DNA of 34,243 nt from Candidatus Woesearchaeota archaeon (GCA_016188145.1 JACPIJ010000014.1:1-34243); one strand, 5' to 3'. Shown: positions 8,800 to 18,970, counted from the first letter of the stretch. The notes: generated by a model from the letters alone, not told the origin. Numbers and translations are program-made.

Positions 8800-10519
8800 A
8801 TGGCAAAAAAAGATAAAACTGAAATAGAAAAGCTCGTTCCTGACACTTCTGTAATTATTGAGGGCATGGTAAGCAGGAAGATAAAATCAGGCGAGGTAAA
8901 GCCCTCTGCCATTCTCATCCACGAAGCCGTTATAGCCGAGCTGGAGCACCAGGCGAACATGAACAAGACCATCGGCTTTCTCGGCCTGGACGAGATTAAA
9001 AGGCTTAAGGAACTTTCTGATGAAGCTGGCTTCACGCTTGAATTTGCAGGCTTAAGGCCGCACGCTGCCGAAATCCGCCATGCGAAGCTTGGCGAGATTG
9101 ATGCGTTGATAAGGCAGCTCGCCTTTGAGACAGACGGAACCTTGATGACAGCTGACAAGGTTCAGGCGGAGGTTTCCAGGGCAAAGAACATTCCCACAAT
9201 TTTTGTTGAGATTGAGCAGATGCAGCATGCCATAAGGCTTGAAAGCTACTTTGACGAGGCAACAATGAGCGTGCATCTCAGGGAGAATGTTGCGCCAAAG
9301 GCAAAGAAGGGAGTGCCTGGAAACTGGTCTTTCAGCGAAATCGATGCCAGGCCCCTGTTAAGGGAGGAAGTCAAGGAAATGTCCAGGGAGATAATCGAGG
9401 AAGCTGGAGTGAGAAGGGACGGCTTTGTTGAGATTGAGCGGCCAGGCTCAACCATTGTGCAGCTCGGCCCTTACAGGAGGGGCTCCGGGCGTCGGCAAGT
9501 CGACCTTCGCCCAAGCTTTGGCGGAGCATTACGCATTGCAGGACAAGATTGTGAAAACAGTGGAAGCGCCGAGGGACCTCTTGCTGCCTGACACCATAAC
9601 CCAGTACGCCATCAGTCATGGCAGCCCCCAGGAGATACATGATATCTTGCTCCTGTCAAGGCCTGACTACACAATCTTTGATGAAATGAGGAACACAGCA
9701 GACTTCCAGCTCTTTGCAGACCTCAGGTTGGCAGGCATCGGCCTTGCTGGAGTGGTCCACGCAACCAACCCCATAGACGCAATCCAGCGCTTTGTTGGGA
9801 GGATTGAGCTGGGGGTTATCCCGCAAATAATTGATACTGTTATCTTCATAAAGAACGGCTTTGTGGGAAAAGTGCTAAGCCTGAACATGACTGTAAAGGT
9901 TCCTGAAGGGATGACCGAAGCTGATTTGGCGAGGCCTGTTGTGGTTGTGAACGACTTCGAAACCGGAAAGCTTGAGTATGAGCTTTACAGCTACGGCGAG
10001 GAAACGGTCGTAATTCCGGTAAGCAGCCTTGCCAGAAGCAGGAGCCCGATTCAAAAGTTTGCAGCAACTGCCATTGAGGATAAGTTAAGGGAATATGTCA
10101 GCAATGCAAGGGTTGAGATGGCTTCTGACAACAAATGCGTAGTTTACGTTCCTGAAAAGGAGATAGCAAGGCTGATTGGTAAAGAAGGAAGGAACATTGC
10201 TGCGATAGAGGAAAGGCTTGGGGTGGGCATTGACGTCCAGCCATTAAGCGCAAAGAGGGCAGCGGCTGCAGCCAGTGAAGGGGAAGAGGAGAACATCGCG
10301 TTTGATGCCCAGATAGGCAAGAAGCACGTCGTGTTTTCTGTTGACGGCATCTTTGCCAACAAAAACGTCAAAATCTACGTTGACGATGATTATGTAATGA
10401 CAGCGAATGTCGGCAAGGACGGCATCTTCAAGATTTCAAGGAAGAACAAGATTGGCAAGGTCATTGGTGATGCTGTGAGTTCTGGAACTGGGTTAAGAGT
10501 CACTATTCAGTCGTCTTGA
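8800..10519 (+). pseudogene. PIN domain-KH domain ATPase (PINA-like), frame-disrupted
   Basis: 8800-9480 encodes PIN domain (LVPDTSVIIEGMVSR) to ...STIVQLGPYR; GAPGVGKSTFAQALAEHY and KH domain (VYVPEKEIARLIGKEGRNIAAIEE) continue in another frame to 10519. Linker to Walker A appears missing. Confidence 0.8.
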
Positions 10520-10568
10520 AGTAATATAAAAGAAATATTTATATTGCTGTTGTGAAAATAGAACTACA

Positions 10569-11864
10569 ATGCTAGACATCAGGTTCATCAAGGCTAATCC
10601 TGCCATTGTAAAAAAAGACCTCGAGCGAAGGCAGGACAAGGAGAAGCTTCCCTGGGTAGATGAGGCAGTCAAGAAGCATGACGAGCTGAAGAAGCTGAAG
10701 CAGGATGTTGACAAGCTCAGGCACGGCCGCAACCTCTTAACAGCAGAGATAAGCAAGCTTCACAAGCAGAAGGAGGACATCTCTGCGAAGATAAAGGAAG
10801 CAAAGGAGATGGCAAAAAAGGTGGCTGCGGCAGATGATAAGCTGCAGCAGCTGCAAGGAAGGATTGATTTTATTCTTCAGCGGCTGCCAAACATCCTGCA
10901 CGAGTCTGTTCCAATAGGAAAAGACGAAACCGGTAATATGGAAATAAGGAGGTGGGGGACCCCGAAAAAACCCGCATTTCCGCTCAAAAGTCACGGCGAG
11001 CTTCTGGAGCAGCTCGGACTTGCTGATTTTGAGCGTGCTACAAAAATTTCAGGGGCGGGGTTTCATTTCCTAAAAGGTGATTTTGTAAAACTGGAGCTTG
11101 CCCTGATCAATTTCGCTGCTGCTGCAATGGAGAAAAAAGGCTTCACGCTTATAGAGACGCCGTTGATGATGCAGAGGAAGCCGTATGAGGGCGTTACCGA
11201 CATTGCTGCTTTCGAGAATGTCATGTACAGGATTGACGAGGGCAGGAAGGATGAGGAAAGCAGCTACCTCATCGCAACAGCGGAGCATCCTATGGCAGCG
11301 ATGCTGATGAACGAAACCCTGGATGAAAAGCAGCTGCCGCTGAAGTTCTGTGGCATAAGCAGCTGCTTCAGAAGGGAAATTGGCAGCCACGGAATTGACA
11401 CTCGCGGCCTGTTCAGGGTCCACCAGTTCAACAAAGTGGAAATGTTTGTATTCTGCAGGCCTTAGGATTCCTGGAAGCTGCACGAGGAGCTGCTGAAAAA
11501 CGCTGAGGAATTGCTGCAGCAGCTTAAAATTCCATACAGAGTGATGAATGTTTGCACCGGCGACATCGGTTTGGTTGCTGCAAAGAAATATGACCTGGAA
11601 GCCTGGTTCCCGAGGCAGAACAACTTCCGCGAGGTTGTTAGCTGCAGCAACTGCACATCCTACCAGGCAGCATCGCTGAGTATAAGGTACCAAAGCGGCA
11701 AAAGCGACGAAAAAGAATATGTTCACACCCTGAACTCCACAGCCATCGCAACGGGAAGAACGATGGTCGCCATCATAGAGAATTACCAGAACAAGGACGG
11801 CACAATCACGGTGCCTGAAGTGCTTGTGCCTTACATGGGCAAGAAGGTTATTGGTGTAAGATAA
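10569..11864 (+). CDS. serS: Seryl-tRNA synthetase, interrupted by one in-frame TAG
   Basis: 10569-11465 and 11466-11864 are in the same frame: ...[35 protein letters not shown]...; motif 2 (CFRREIGSHGIDTRGLFRVHQF) and motif 3 (IATGRTMVAIIENYQNKDGTITVPEVLVPYMG) present. Confidence 0.9.
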
Positions 11865-11890
11865 GGAAAATTTCACAGCAGCATTTCAAT

Positions 11891-12769
11891 TTATATTCCA
11901 ACTTCCTTTGCAACAACCAAAAACCCAGCTCTTTGCCAAAGGTATCTTGGAACATCACCGCCAGCTATCCCGAGGTCTGTTCTCTGGTTCAGAAGTGAAT
12001 CAAATTTACTAACAACTCCGTTCTCGGCAATAAGTTCAACCAGGCTTCTATCCCTGGTGAGTGTTCCTTGGTCCATAAGTTCAGCAAGATGCTCCATAGG
12101 ATGAACAATTGCGTAAAGTCCACGTCGCTGCTCATTATTTAATTTTCCTTCTTTTTCCAACTCGTCTCTAAATGTAGCTTGTGCTTTATAAAAATCGTTA
12201 ACTCTGCGTCTTAAAAGACTATCATAAGCATGACCGTAAACAACGGTAAATCTTGCTATTGATGCAAGCATGTGAGCCACATGACCTAGGACTGCTTCTG
12301 ACTCTGATTGATCTGGCCCAGAAGTAGGAACTTGTTCGATAAAAGGAATAAAGTACATACCTATGTGTTCATGTGAAATTGGCAGCATTGGAGCCTCGGG
12401 GTTATTTCCTCTCAATATACTCGCAGCCATGACTGTTTGCTGACCCAGGCGGTAATCAAGACCGCGCTCTCGCATGACATCCATTACAGTATCTGCAATT
12501 TTTGGTGCTGCTTCTTCAGGAACTCTGGCAGGATTGTGCAGCAGATTTACCGCTGTACGGCGAACCCCTGAATTTGCTCCGGCATCAGCGAGGATGGGTA
12601 AGTAAAGCTGCCATGGTTGCAGCCCTGCTCTTGTCAGAGCTATTTCTAGACTCTCAATCACCTTATCTAGCGTCGGACCAGGCATACTGATTCTTCGTCT
12701 TTCCTCTAAAGAACTCAATTCCCTAAGAAGAACCTCTTTGAAAGTACTAATTTCTGCTATACAAACCAC
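11891..12769 (-). CDS. Hypothetical protein
   Basis: 292 aa minus-strand ORF with no competing ORF of similar length. Confidence 0.7.
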   Translation of the reverse strand: MVCIAEISTFKEVLLRELSSLEERRRISMPGPTLDKVIESLEIALTRAGLQPWQLYLPILADAGANSGVRRTAVNLLHNPARVPEEAAPKIADTVMDVMRERGLDYRLGQQTVMAASILRGNNPEAPMLPISHEHIGMYFIPFIEQVPTSGPDQSESEAVLGHVAHMLASIARFTVVYGHAYDSLLRRRVNDFYKAQATFRDELEKEGKLNNEQRRGLYAIVHPMEHLAELMDQGTLTRDRSLVELIAENGVVSKFDSLLNQRTDLGIAGGDVPRYLWQRAGFLVVAKEVGI

Positions 12770-12865
12770 CCATTAACCTGTGGTGATCCACACGCCTTTA
12801 AAAATTTATCTGGGGAGCAAGCTGCCACAACAAACTATTTAAACGTTCCAGCCGCTCTTTATTCC

Positions 12866-13936
12866 ATGGCTTTTTTCGGCAGCACAGGCAGCAGCGGCGA
12901 ATCCCTGTTTCGCAACCCGATTGGGCTCGACTACGACTACCAGCCAAAGGTTGTCAAATACAGGGAAGCCGAGATGAAGCAGGTAGCCGCTGCAATCAGG
13001 CCACTGTTCCAGAAAAGGAGCGGCAGGAACGTCTTTGTCTACGGCCCCTCCGGAGTTGGGAAAACAGTAGCCGTGAGGAACCTGTTGCAGGAGCTTGAGC
13101 AGGAAACAGATGACATAGTGCCCTTCTACATCAACTGCTGGAAAAACGACACCACGTTCAAGATGCTTCTTGAGATGTGCAATGCCATAAATTACAGGTT
13201 CACTCAGAACAAGAGGACAGAGGAGCTTTTTGAGGTTGTCAAAAAAGAAGTCAACAAGAAGGCAGCTGTTTTTGTTCTTGACGAGGTTGATAAGATAGAT
13301 GACATAGACTTCCTCTACAACATGATTGAAGAGGTGTTCAACAAGTCAATAATCCTCATAACCAACAGGAAGGACTGGCTTGCCGAACTGGACAGCAGGA
13401 TAAAATCCCGCTTGACGGCAGAGATTCTGGAATTCCGGCCTTACAACCTGACAGAGACAAGGGGCGTCTTGCAGCAGCGCATGGAGTTTGTGTTCGCGCC
13501 CGGAGTGTGGGAGGACGCTGCTTTTGAGGCTGTTGTCCAGAAAGCGCTCGGCATGCAGGACATCCGCTCAGGGCTTTACCTCATGAAAGAGGCGGCCAAC
13601 GTTGCTGAGGAGCGGAATTCCGGGAAAATCACAACAGCCGATGTCGCGGCAGCCACCAAAAAGCTTGAGGAGTTCAGCATAAAAAAGACAGAGGAATTGG
13701 AGGACGAAACCCGCTTCATACTGAACATCGTAAGGAAGAACAGCGGCAAAAAGATTGGCGAGGTTTACAACGCCTATAAGGAAGCCGGGGGCGAGATGGT
13801 CTACAAGACGTTCCAGAGGAGGATTGCAAAGCTTGAGGATGACAGGTTTATCGCCACAGAGAAAATTGTTGGCGGGAACGAGGGCAGCACAACCGTAATT
13901 AAGTTTGGCCAGGAGAAGAAGCTGACGGAATTCTAG
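12866..13936 (+). CDS. Orc1/Cdc6-family AAA+ ATPase
   Basis: LFRNPIGLDYDYQPKVVKYREAEM...VYGPSGVGKTVAVRNLL...VFVLDEVDKI; C-terminal winged helix. Confidence 0.9.
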   Translation: MAFFGSTGSSGESLFRNPIGLDYDYQPKVVKYREAEMKQVAAAIRPLFQKRSGRNVFVYGPSGVGKTVAVRNLLQELEQETDDIVPFYINCWKNDTTFKMLLEMCNAINYRFTQNKRTEELFEVVKKEVNKKAAVFVLDEVDKIDDIDFLYNMIEEVFNKSIILITNRKDWLAELDSRIKSRLTAEILEFRPYNLTETRGVLQQRMEFVFAPGVWEDAAFEAVVQKALGMQDIRSGLYLMKEAANVAEERNSGKITTADVAAATKKLEEFSIKKTEELEDETRFILNIVRKNSGKKIGEVYNAYKEAGGEMVYKTFQRRIAKLEDDRFIATEKIVGGNEGSTTVIKFGQEKKLTEF

Positions 13937-14094
13937 ATTCTGCTTTGGTCAGTTTTAGCTTTACTTTACGCTATAGCTGCAGCCCTGTTACAGAACAGGC
14001 ACAACTCGCGCAGCATAAACTGACATTACTTTAAAGTAGTAAAAATATCGAAAGGTTTATATACTACTTCTTGTAGTGCTGCTGCTGAAGCAAA

Positions 14095-14658
14095 ATGACT
14101 TGGCGCGGCAACAGAATCAGGCACTCCCTTGCGCGCAGGGGAATAAGGTTAAGGAGGAAGCCGACTTCAAGCATTTACGATGTAAGAGGGCTTGAAAAAT
14201 TTGTTGATGGGGTGGTTAATGAGGTTGGAGTGCCCAGAAACGAGCAGGGCATAACAGAAGTTAGTGTCAGATTTTACGATTGGGAGATCGTGGCTGATGC
14301 TTCAAAATTTGGGGAAAAGCCAAGTGTGAGAGAGATGGCGGCGGCTAAAGCGTTTATCATGGGCTTTGACGAAGCAGACAGAGCTTACATTTTTGTTGGC
14401 AAAGGCGGCACTTTCGTTCATCCAAGCGGTTATGGTGATAATCACTACATGCAGCCGGTTGGTTATCATGGCCCGGCCATATTACTCGCCAGACCTGTTG
14501 AGCTTTGTGCTGTGACTAAGGAACGCGGGAAGGGGCAGCCGGTTGAGATTCCTTTCGCCATAGCAGGTTTCGTAGGGCTTGAAGGCCTGGTAAATAAGGC
14601 TCACATGAACGGTCATCGCAGAACTGATTTGGGAAAGACAGTTAAGTTGGGGGTGTAA
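14095..14658 (+). CDS. Hypothetical protein
   Basis: 187 aa ORF, TATA box (GGTTTATATAC) upstream. Confidence 0.7.
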   Translation: MTWRGNRIRHSLARRGIRLRRKPTSSIYDVRGLEKFVDGVVNEVGVPRNEQGITEVSVRFYDWEIVADASKFGEKPSVREMAAAKAFIMGFDEADRAYIFVGKGGTFVHPSGYGDNHYMQPVGYHGPAILLARPVELCAVTKERGKGQPVEIPFAIAGFVGLEGLVNKAHMNGHRRTDLGKTVKLGV

Positions 14659-14663
14659 ACAAG

Positions 14664-15275
14664 ATGGTATTAACATCGGATGGTTTGGATTTGGAAACTC
14701 TGGCCAATATGGGAATTACTCAGGATAGAGGAGGCAGGCTCAGGATAGGGCACGACTTTGCAAAGCAGATGGGTTTGGGTGGTGGCAGGTGGCTTAAGAA
14801 GGAGGAGGAAGCCGTTGTTCCCGCTGCCGTCAATGGCTATAAGGCTTTGCCGCAGCTTGTTAAGGATGGCAGAGTTTACAACGCTATAGAGCGTTTTCAC
14901 CTTGCGGCAGCTGCTGGAATTTTTGAAGCTCCTGACCTAAGCGAGCATTATGCTCAAATGCAGGCAGAGCTTGAGGAAAAGCTTGGAGCAGCAAAGCTGA
15001 AACACGCTTCTGACGGCTTGCCACAGCGTTCAGTGCTTGCCTTATACTGGCAGCAAAACCTGCAGTTGGCTGACAAAGGTCATGCTCCGATGACTACAGT
15101 GCAGTTCGCTGAAGGACTTGTTGACTATGTGCGGCAGCACTTGAATGGTGCAGAAACAGTTGCAAGGAGCCTTAGACCAAAGCTTGAGGCTGCCGGAAAC
15201 ATAAATGTTGTTTCAGGCAACGGCTCATACGGCACTGAGCATGAGCAGGTTCGTGGTGCCGCTGCCAGGGCATAA
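14664..15275 (+). CDS. Hypothetical protein
   Basis: 203 aa ORF directly downstream of previous gene. Confidence 0.65.
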   Translation: MVLTSDGLDLETLANMGITQDRGGRLRIGHDFAKQMGLGGGRWLKKEEEAVVPAAVNGYKALPQLVKDGRVYNAIERFHLAAAAGIFEAPDLSEHYAQMQAELEEKLGAAKLKHASDGLPQRSVLALYWQQNLQLADKGHAPMTTVQFAEGLVDYVRQHLNGAETVARSLRPKLEAAGNINVVSGNGSYGTEHEQVRGAAARA

Positions 15276-15339
15276 AATTTTTTATTTTGATTATTCTTCT
15301 AGTTGTTATGTTTTTTAGCAAAGATGAGGAAAAAGCGCC

Positions 15340-15648
15340 TTAAGAAAACCTTATATCAAACCCTTCAAACTCGCCGGTTGCCTGCTCTTCTTTCATCTCA
15401 ACCTCGCTGACGAACGACATCAGGGGCCCTTTCCTGAACTTCCTCTCGAATTCCCTGAGCTGCTTTTCCTCGCCTTCCGCAACGATTTCAACCGTGCCGT
15501 CTTTAAGGTTTCTGACATAGCCGCTGACGCCAAGCCCCTCAGCTTCTCTCCTTACGAATTCCCTGTAGAAGACGCCCTGCACCTTTCCCTTGACTACCGT
15601 GTGTATTCGTTTCATTACAGCTTCCTCCAATGCTGCCTTTTTTCGCAA
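15340..15648 (-). CDS. acyP: Acylphosphatase
   Basis: HTVVKGKVQGVFYREFVRREAEGLGVSGYVRNLKDGTVEIVAEGE is the acylphosphatase signature; true start probably internal (MKRIHTV). Confidence 0.93.
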   Translation of the reverse strand: MRKKAALEEAVMKRIHTVVKGKVQGVFYREFVRREAEGLGVSGYVRNLKDGTVEIVAEGEEKQLREFERKFRKGPLMSFVSEVEMKEEQATGEFEGFDIRFS

Positions 15649-15795
15649 CTGCCGTTATTCGGCTATTTGGTTTTTTGTTTTAAATGTTGCGGTGGCTTGC
15701 TGTTGCTGCGAGACTACAGTAGCTGCAGTATATACGGTAAATATTTATAGTTCAAAATATCAGCAGTAACGGGTTAGATTGGGGGGTTTGGCAGT

Positions 15796-15924
15796 ATGGA
15801 ACCGGGCACTTGCATAAGGTGCGGAATGGAAATAGTTAGAAGTTCCAGTTACCATGACCTGTGCAAGGAGTGCGAGCGCTCGATGAGCGAGGAAGAGATT
15901 TTCGCAATAATGGATGCAGAGTGA
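15796..15924 (+). CDS. Tiny zinc-ribbon protein
   Basis: MEPGTCIRCGMEIVRSSSYHDLCKECERSMSEEEIFAIMDAE; CxxC...CxxC; below the ORF-track size cut-off. Confidence 0.65.
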   Translation: MEPGTCIRCGMEIVRSSSYHDLCKECERSMSEEEIFAIMDAE

Positions 15925-15969
15925 TACTAAGCAGGCAGTTTTGCAAACAGCAAGTGGGGGTGGTTGTTT

Positions 15970-16194
15970 ATGGGAGGCAGTTTGGTTGCTAGGATGGAAG
16001 CGAGGCTAGCGAAGGAAAAATCGGTATTGGAACATGAGGACATTGGCTACGAAGAAGATGCAGTCAGCATACCGCAAAAAGAATCTGCTGGAACGCATCT
16101 TGAGCTTCTCGTGCACAGGAGATACAGCCTGCCTGAGAGGCCTGACATCGAAATCGAGAGGACGGTGTGGGCTTACAGGGAAAAAAGGGGATAG
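15970..16194 (+). CDS. Hypothetical small protein
   Basis: 75-76 aa ORF MGGSLVARMEARLAKEKSV... following the zinc-ribbon ORF. Confidence 0.5.
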   Translation: MGGSLVARMEARLAKEKSVLEHEDIGYEEDAVSIPQKESAGTHLELLVHRRYSLPERPDIEIERTVWAYREKRG

Positions 16195-16265
16195 TCACGA
16201 AAACAATCTGCTGCAATTTACCAAAGGCGAAATATTTATATGGCTGAGGGCGGATTTCTTTAATA

Positions 16266-17473
16266 ATGGACAGGTGGCTTGTTGGTCTGGCAGTTGCGGC
16301 GATTGTCCTGCCTCTGATAATTTTTGTTGGAAACCTCAGGATAGAAGTTCCTGAGGGGGGAGGGGAAGGCATAGAAAGCACTGCTACTGCCGAAGCTGCC
16401 GCACAGGAAGAAAATGCGCAGGCAGCAGCGCCCTCAACAGCTGCGACAACTGTGATTACAAAAGTGAACAAGCCGGCCGAGGCTTCCCCTAGGGTGGCTG
16501 AGCTTGTTGGGATTTCTGACTGGGTAAATTCAGAGCCGCTTAAACTCGCTGACTTGAAGGGCAAGGTTGTTCTTGTTGACTTCTGGACTTACACGTGCAT
16601 AAACTGCATAAGGACACTGCCTTACCTGAACATGTGGCACGAGAAATATGGTGGCAAAGGGCTTGTAATTATAGGCGTCCACTCTCCGGAGTTTGACTTT
16701 GAAAAAGAGCTTAGTAATGTGCAGAAGGCGGTTGCCAAGTACGGCATAAAATACGCTGTTGCCCTTGATAATGAGCACGAAACCTGGCGCGCTTTTAAGA
16801 ACAACTACTGGCCCCATAAGTACCTCATCGATATTGACGGCAAGGTAAGGTATGACCACATAGGAGAGGGCGGTTATGACAGAACAGAAATAGCTATTCA
16901 GGAACTGCTTGAGGAAAGGGCTGAAAAAATGGGTGAGAGGGCTGTAATCCCTGAAAGCATAAGCCTTCCAAAGGGTGCTGTCGGGGTTGACTTTGCTTCG
17001 ATAGCGACCCCTGAAATTTATTTTGGCTACGAGTTTGCGAGGGTCAACCTCGGGAATGAGCAGGGCTTCAGCCCAGAGAAAGTTGTCAGTTATTCCGCGC
17101 CGGAATCTTACGCCAGCCTTACGCCAAACGTCCCGTACATTGAAGGCGAGTGGAGGAACAACCCGGATAATCTGGAGCTCATTTCTGACAGTGGCAGAAT
17201 ACTGCTGAAATACACGGCCAAGCTGTTAATGCCGTTGCAGGGCCAGGCGTAATACCATCCATCACGTATGTTAACCTTGATGGAAAGCCGGCAAACTCAA
17301 CAAACAAGGGAAGCGATGCGGCAATTGCCAAGACCGAGGTTGGCGGAGCTGTTGCGGTTATTGACGAGCAGCGCCTCTACAGCGTTGTCAACGATAACAG
17401 CTACAGCACCAGGGTGCTGGAGCTGGCAGTAACCGGAAAGGGCTTCAGGATTTACACGTTCACGTTTGGATAA
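16266..17473 (+). pseudogene. TlpA/DipZ-like thioredoxin-fold protein with -1 frameshift
   Basis: LVDFWTYTCINCIRTLPYLNMWHEKYGGKGLVIIGVHSPEF...; ORF stops at 17252, but a frame from about 17220 continues AVNAVAGPGVIPSITYVNLDGKPANSTNKGSD...VLELAVTGKGFRIYTFTFG* to 17473, matching the expected DipZ-like C-terminal domain. Confidence 0.85.
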
Positions 17474-17541
17474 TTCAAAATTTTAAGAAAACAAAAAGAA
17501 AAACAAAAAAGAATTAAGCTAGAACTATGAATAAGCTGTTC

Positions 17542-17685
17542 TTATTCTCTCCTGCTTGTTCTGTGCTTTGAATAGCAGTCCCTGCAATAAACAGGCCTGC
17601 CTTCAGCCGGCTTGAAAGGCACCTCAGACTGTGCCCCACATTCGGAGCAAGTTATCTGGTGCATCTCTCTCTGACCAAATGCCAT
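17542..17685 (-). CDS. CxxC-x17-CxxC-type zinc-ribbon protein
   Basis: MAFGQREMHQITCSECGAQSEVPFKPAEGRPVYCRDCYSKHRTSRRE*; below ORF-track cut-off. Confidence 0.85.
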   Translation of the reverse strand: MAFGQREMHQITCSECGAQSEVPFKPAEGRPVYCRDCYSKHRTSRRE

Positions 17686-17790
17686 TCTCTCATACACCTA
17701 AGGGGTTATTTGGAGTATATAAAGGTATGCTTTCTACGTTATTAAACGAACTTTTTCGCAGTTTTCCGGGGACGCTTTACCAAGCAGCCA

Positions 17791-17873
17791 TTTTCCGCCA
17801 GTCGTTTCCCACCAGTCGTTTCCCACCAGTCGTTTCCCACCAGTCGTTTCCCACCAGTCGTTTTCCGCCAGCG
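17791..17873. repeat. 14-bp tandem repeat array (TTTCCCACCAGTCG x4 plus two variant end units)
   Basis: TTTTCCGCCAGTCG, four perfect TTTCCCACCAGTCG, then TTTTCCGCCAGCG. Confidence 0.97.
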
Positions 17874-18190
17874 CTTTGCTCAACCGCAGTTGAGGAAAGG
17901 GCTGTGCCACTGGACACTGGACATGCCCGGCTAGGGTATTTAAAGGGGAAAAGGAGGCTTTCTTGTGCGAGGTGATGTGTTATGTCGTTGCCAACAGAAT
18001 TCAGCGTGGGCATGGTCAGTGAGTTGTTTTTCAGGCGTTTTAAGGAGTTGAGCATCCGCAGCCTTAACGAGCTCAGGGAAGGCAACAGGCGGCCAGAGCT
18101 GAGGCTTATTGGCAGCTTTGGCAGTTCAGGGTCCACCTCTAGACTACTTCTGAAGACTTAAAGGGCAAATATTGACCTATTGGTCAATAC

Positions 18191-18258
18191 GCATCGGCTG
18201 TTGCAAATCGGACTGTGTCCGATTGCACATTCCGCTCGCTGCGGAATTGTGCCGATGC
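18191..18258. repeat. Composite palindromic element (outer stem enclosing two hairpins)
   Basis: GCATCGGC(18191-18198)/GCCGATGC(18251-18258) encloses GCAAATCGGA-CTGTG-TCCGATTGC and ATTCCGC-TCGCT-GCGGAAT. Confidence 0.9.
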
Positions 18259-18331
18259 TGATTTGCGGGTTGGGGGTGGGGCTATTTCTTCCACAACAAA
18301 TTTTTTATAGCAACTCGCCATTGCCGCAGTC

Positions 18332-18904
18332 GTGGAAATCGTAACAAAGGAGGAGTTTCTTCAGGAGAAGATAAAGTACTTCAGGCTCATTAGCCAGGGC
18401 GCTGTTTTCATATACCCGACAGATACCATTTACGGCATTGGCTGCGATGCCACAAGCGAGAAGGCAGTCCAAAGGATTCGCGAAATAAAACAGCGCGGCT
18501 CAATGCCTTTCTCTGTCATTGCGCCTTCGAGAAGGTGGGTGTTGGAAAACTGCCAGCTCTCACTGGAAGGAGAAAAATGGCTGGAAAGGCTTCCGGGACC
18601 GTACACGCTTATTTTCAGGCTGAAAAACAAGTCCGCTGTTGCAGCAGCCGTAAACCTGGGCGGCAACACTCTGGGCATACGGATACCAGAACATTGGGTA
18701 AGGGGCGTTGTTGCAGAGCTCGACTTCCCGGTTGTGAGCACATCTGCCAACGTCACTAGCGAGCCCTACATGACTTCCACAGAGGACCTTGATGACTCAG
18801 TCAGGCAGAAGGTGGATTTCATAGTTTACGAGGGCGAAAAGCAGGGCAGGCCCTCAACAATCGTCAAGCTGTTTGAGAAGGAAGTTGAGGTGGTTGAGCG
18901 TTAG
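18332..18904 (+). CDS. Sua5/YciO/YrdC-family threonylcarbamoyl-AMP synthase
   Basis: GAVFIYPTDTIYGIGCDATSEKAVQRIREIKQR...VVSTSANVTSEP; GTG start. Confidence 0.93.
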   Translation: MEIVTKEEFLQEKIKYFRLISQGAVFIYPTDTIYGIGCDATSEKAVQRIREIKQRGSMPFSVIAPSRRWVLENCQLSLEGEKWLERLPGPYTLIFRLKNKSAVAAAVNLGGNTLGIRIPEHWVRGVVAELDFPVVSTSANVTSEPYMTSTEDLDDSVRQKVDFIVYEGEKQGRPSTIVKLFEKEVEVVER

Positions 18905-18970
18905 CAGCATAGCTATTTCTCGACGGCAGCAACCGCAAAGCTTTTAAATGCCGAACCATTCTTTTTTACT

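Noticed and set aside
11463-11465. Pyrrolysine codon in serS
   Set aside because: Position normally Glu, no Pyl machinery in window, and TAG is used as an ordinary stop for several genes.
11070-11876. 268 aa minus-strand ORF opposite serS
   Set aside because: Shadow ORF of a conserved gene.
17094-17108. ATTCCGCGCCGGAAT hairpin in the DipZ-like gene
   Set aside because: Protein there (SYSAPESY) looks native; no evidence of inserted codons, so not counted as a palindromic element copy.
17791-17873. CRISPR array
   Set aside because: Pure 14-bp tandem repeats with no spacers and no cas genes nearby.
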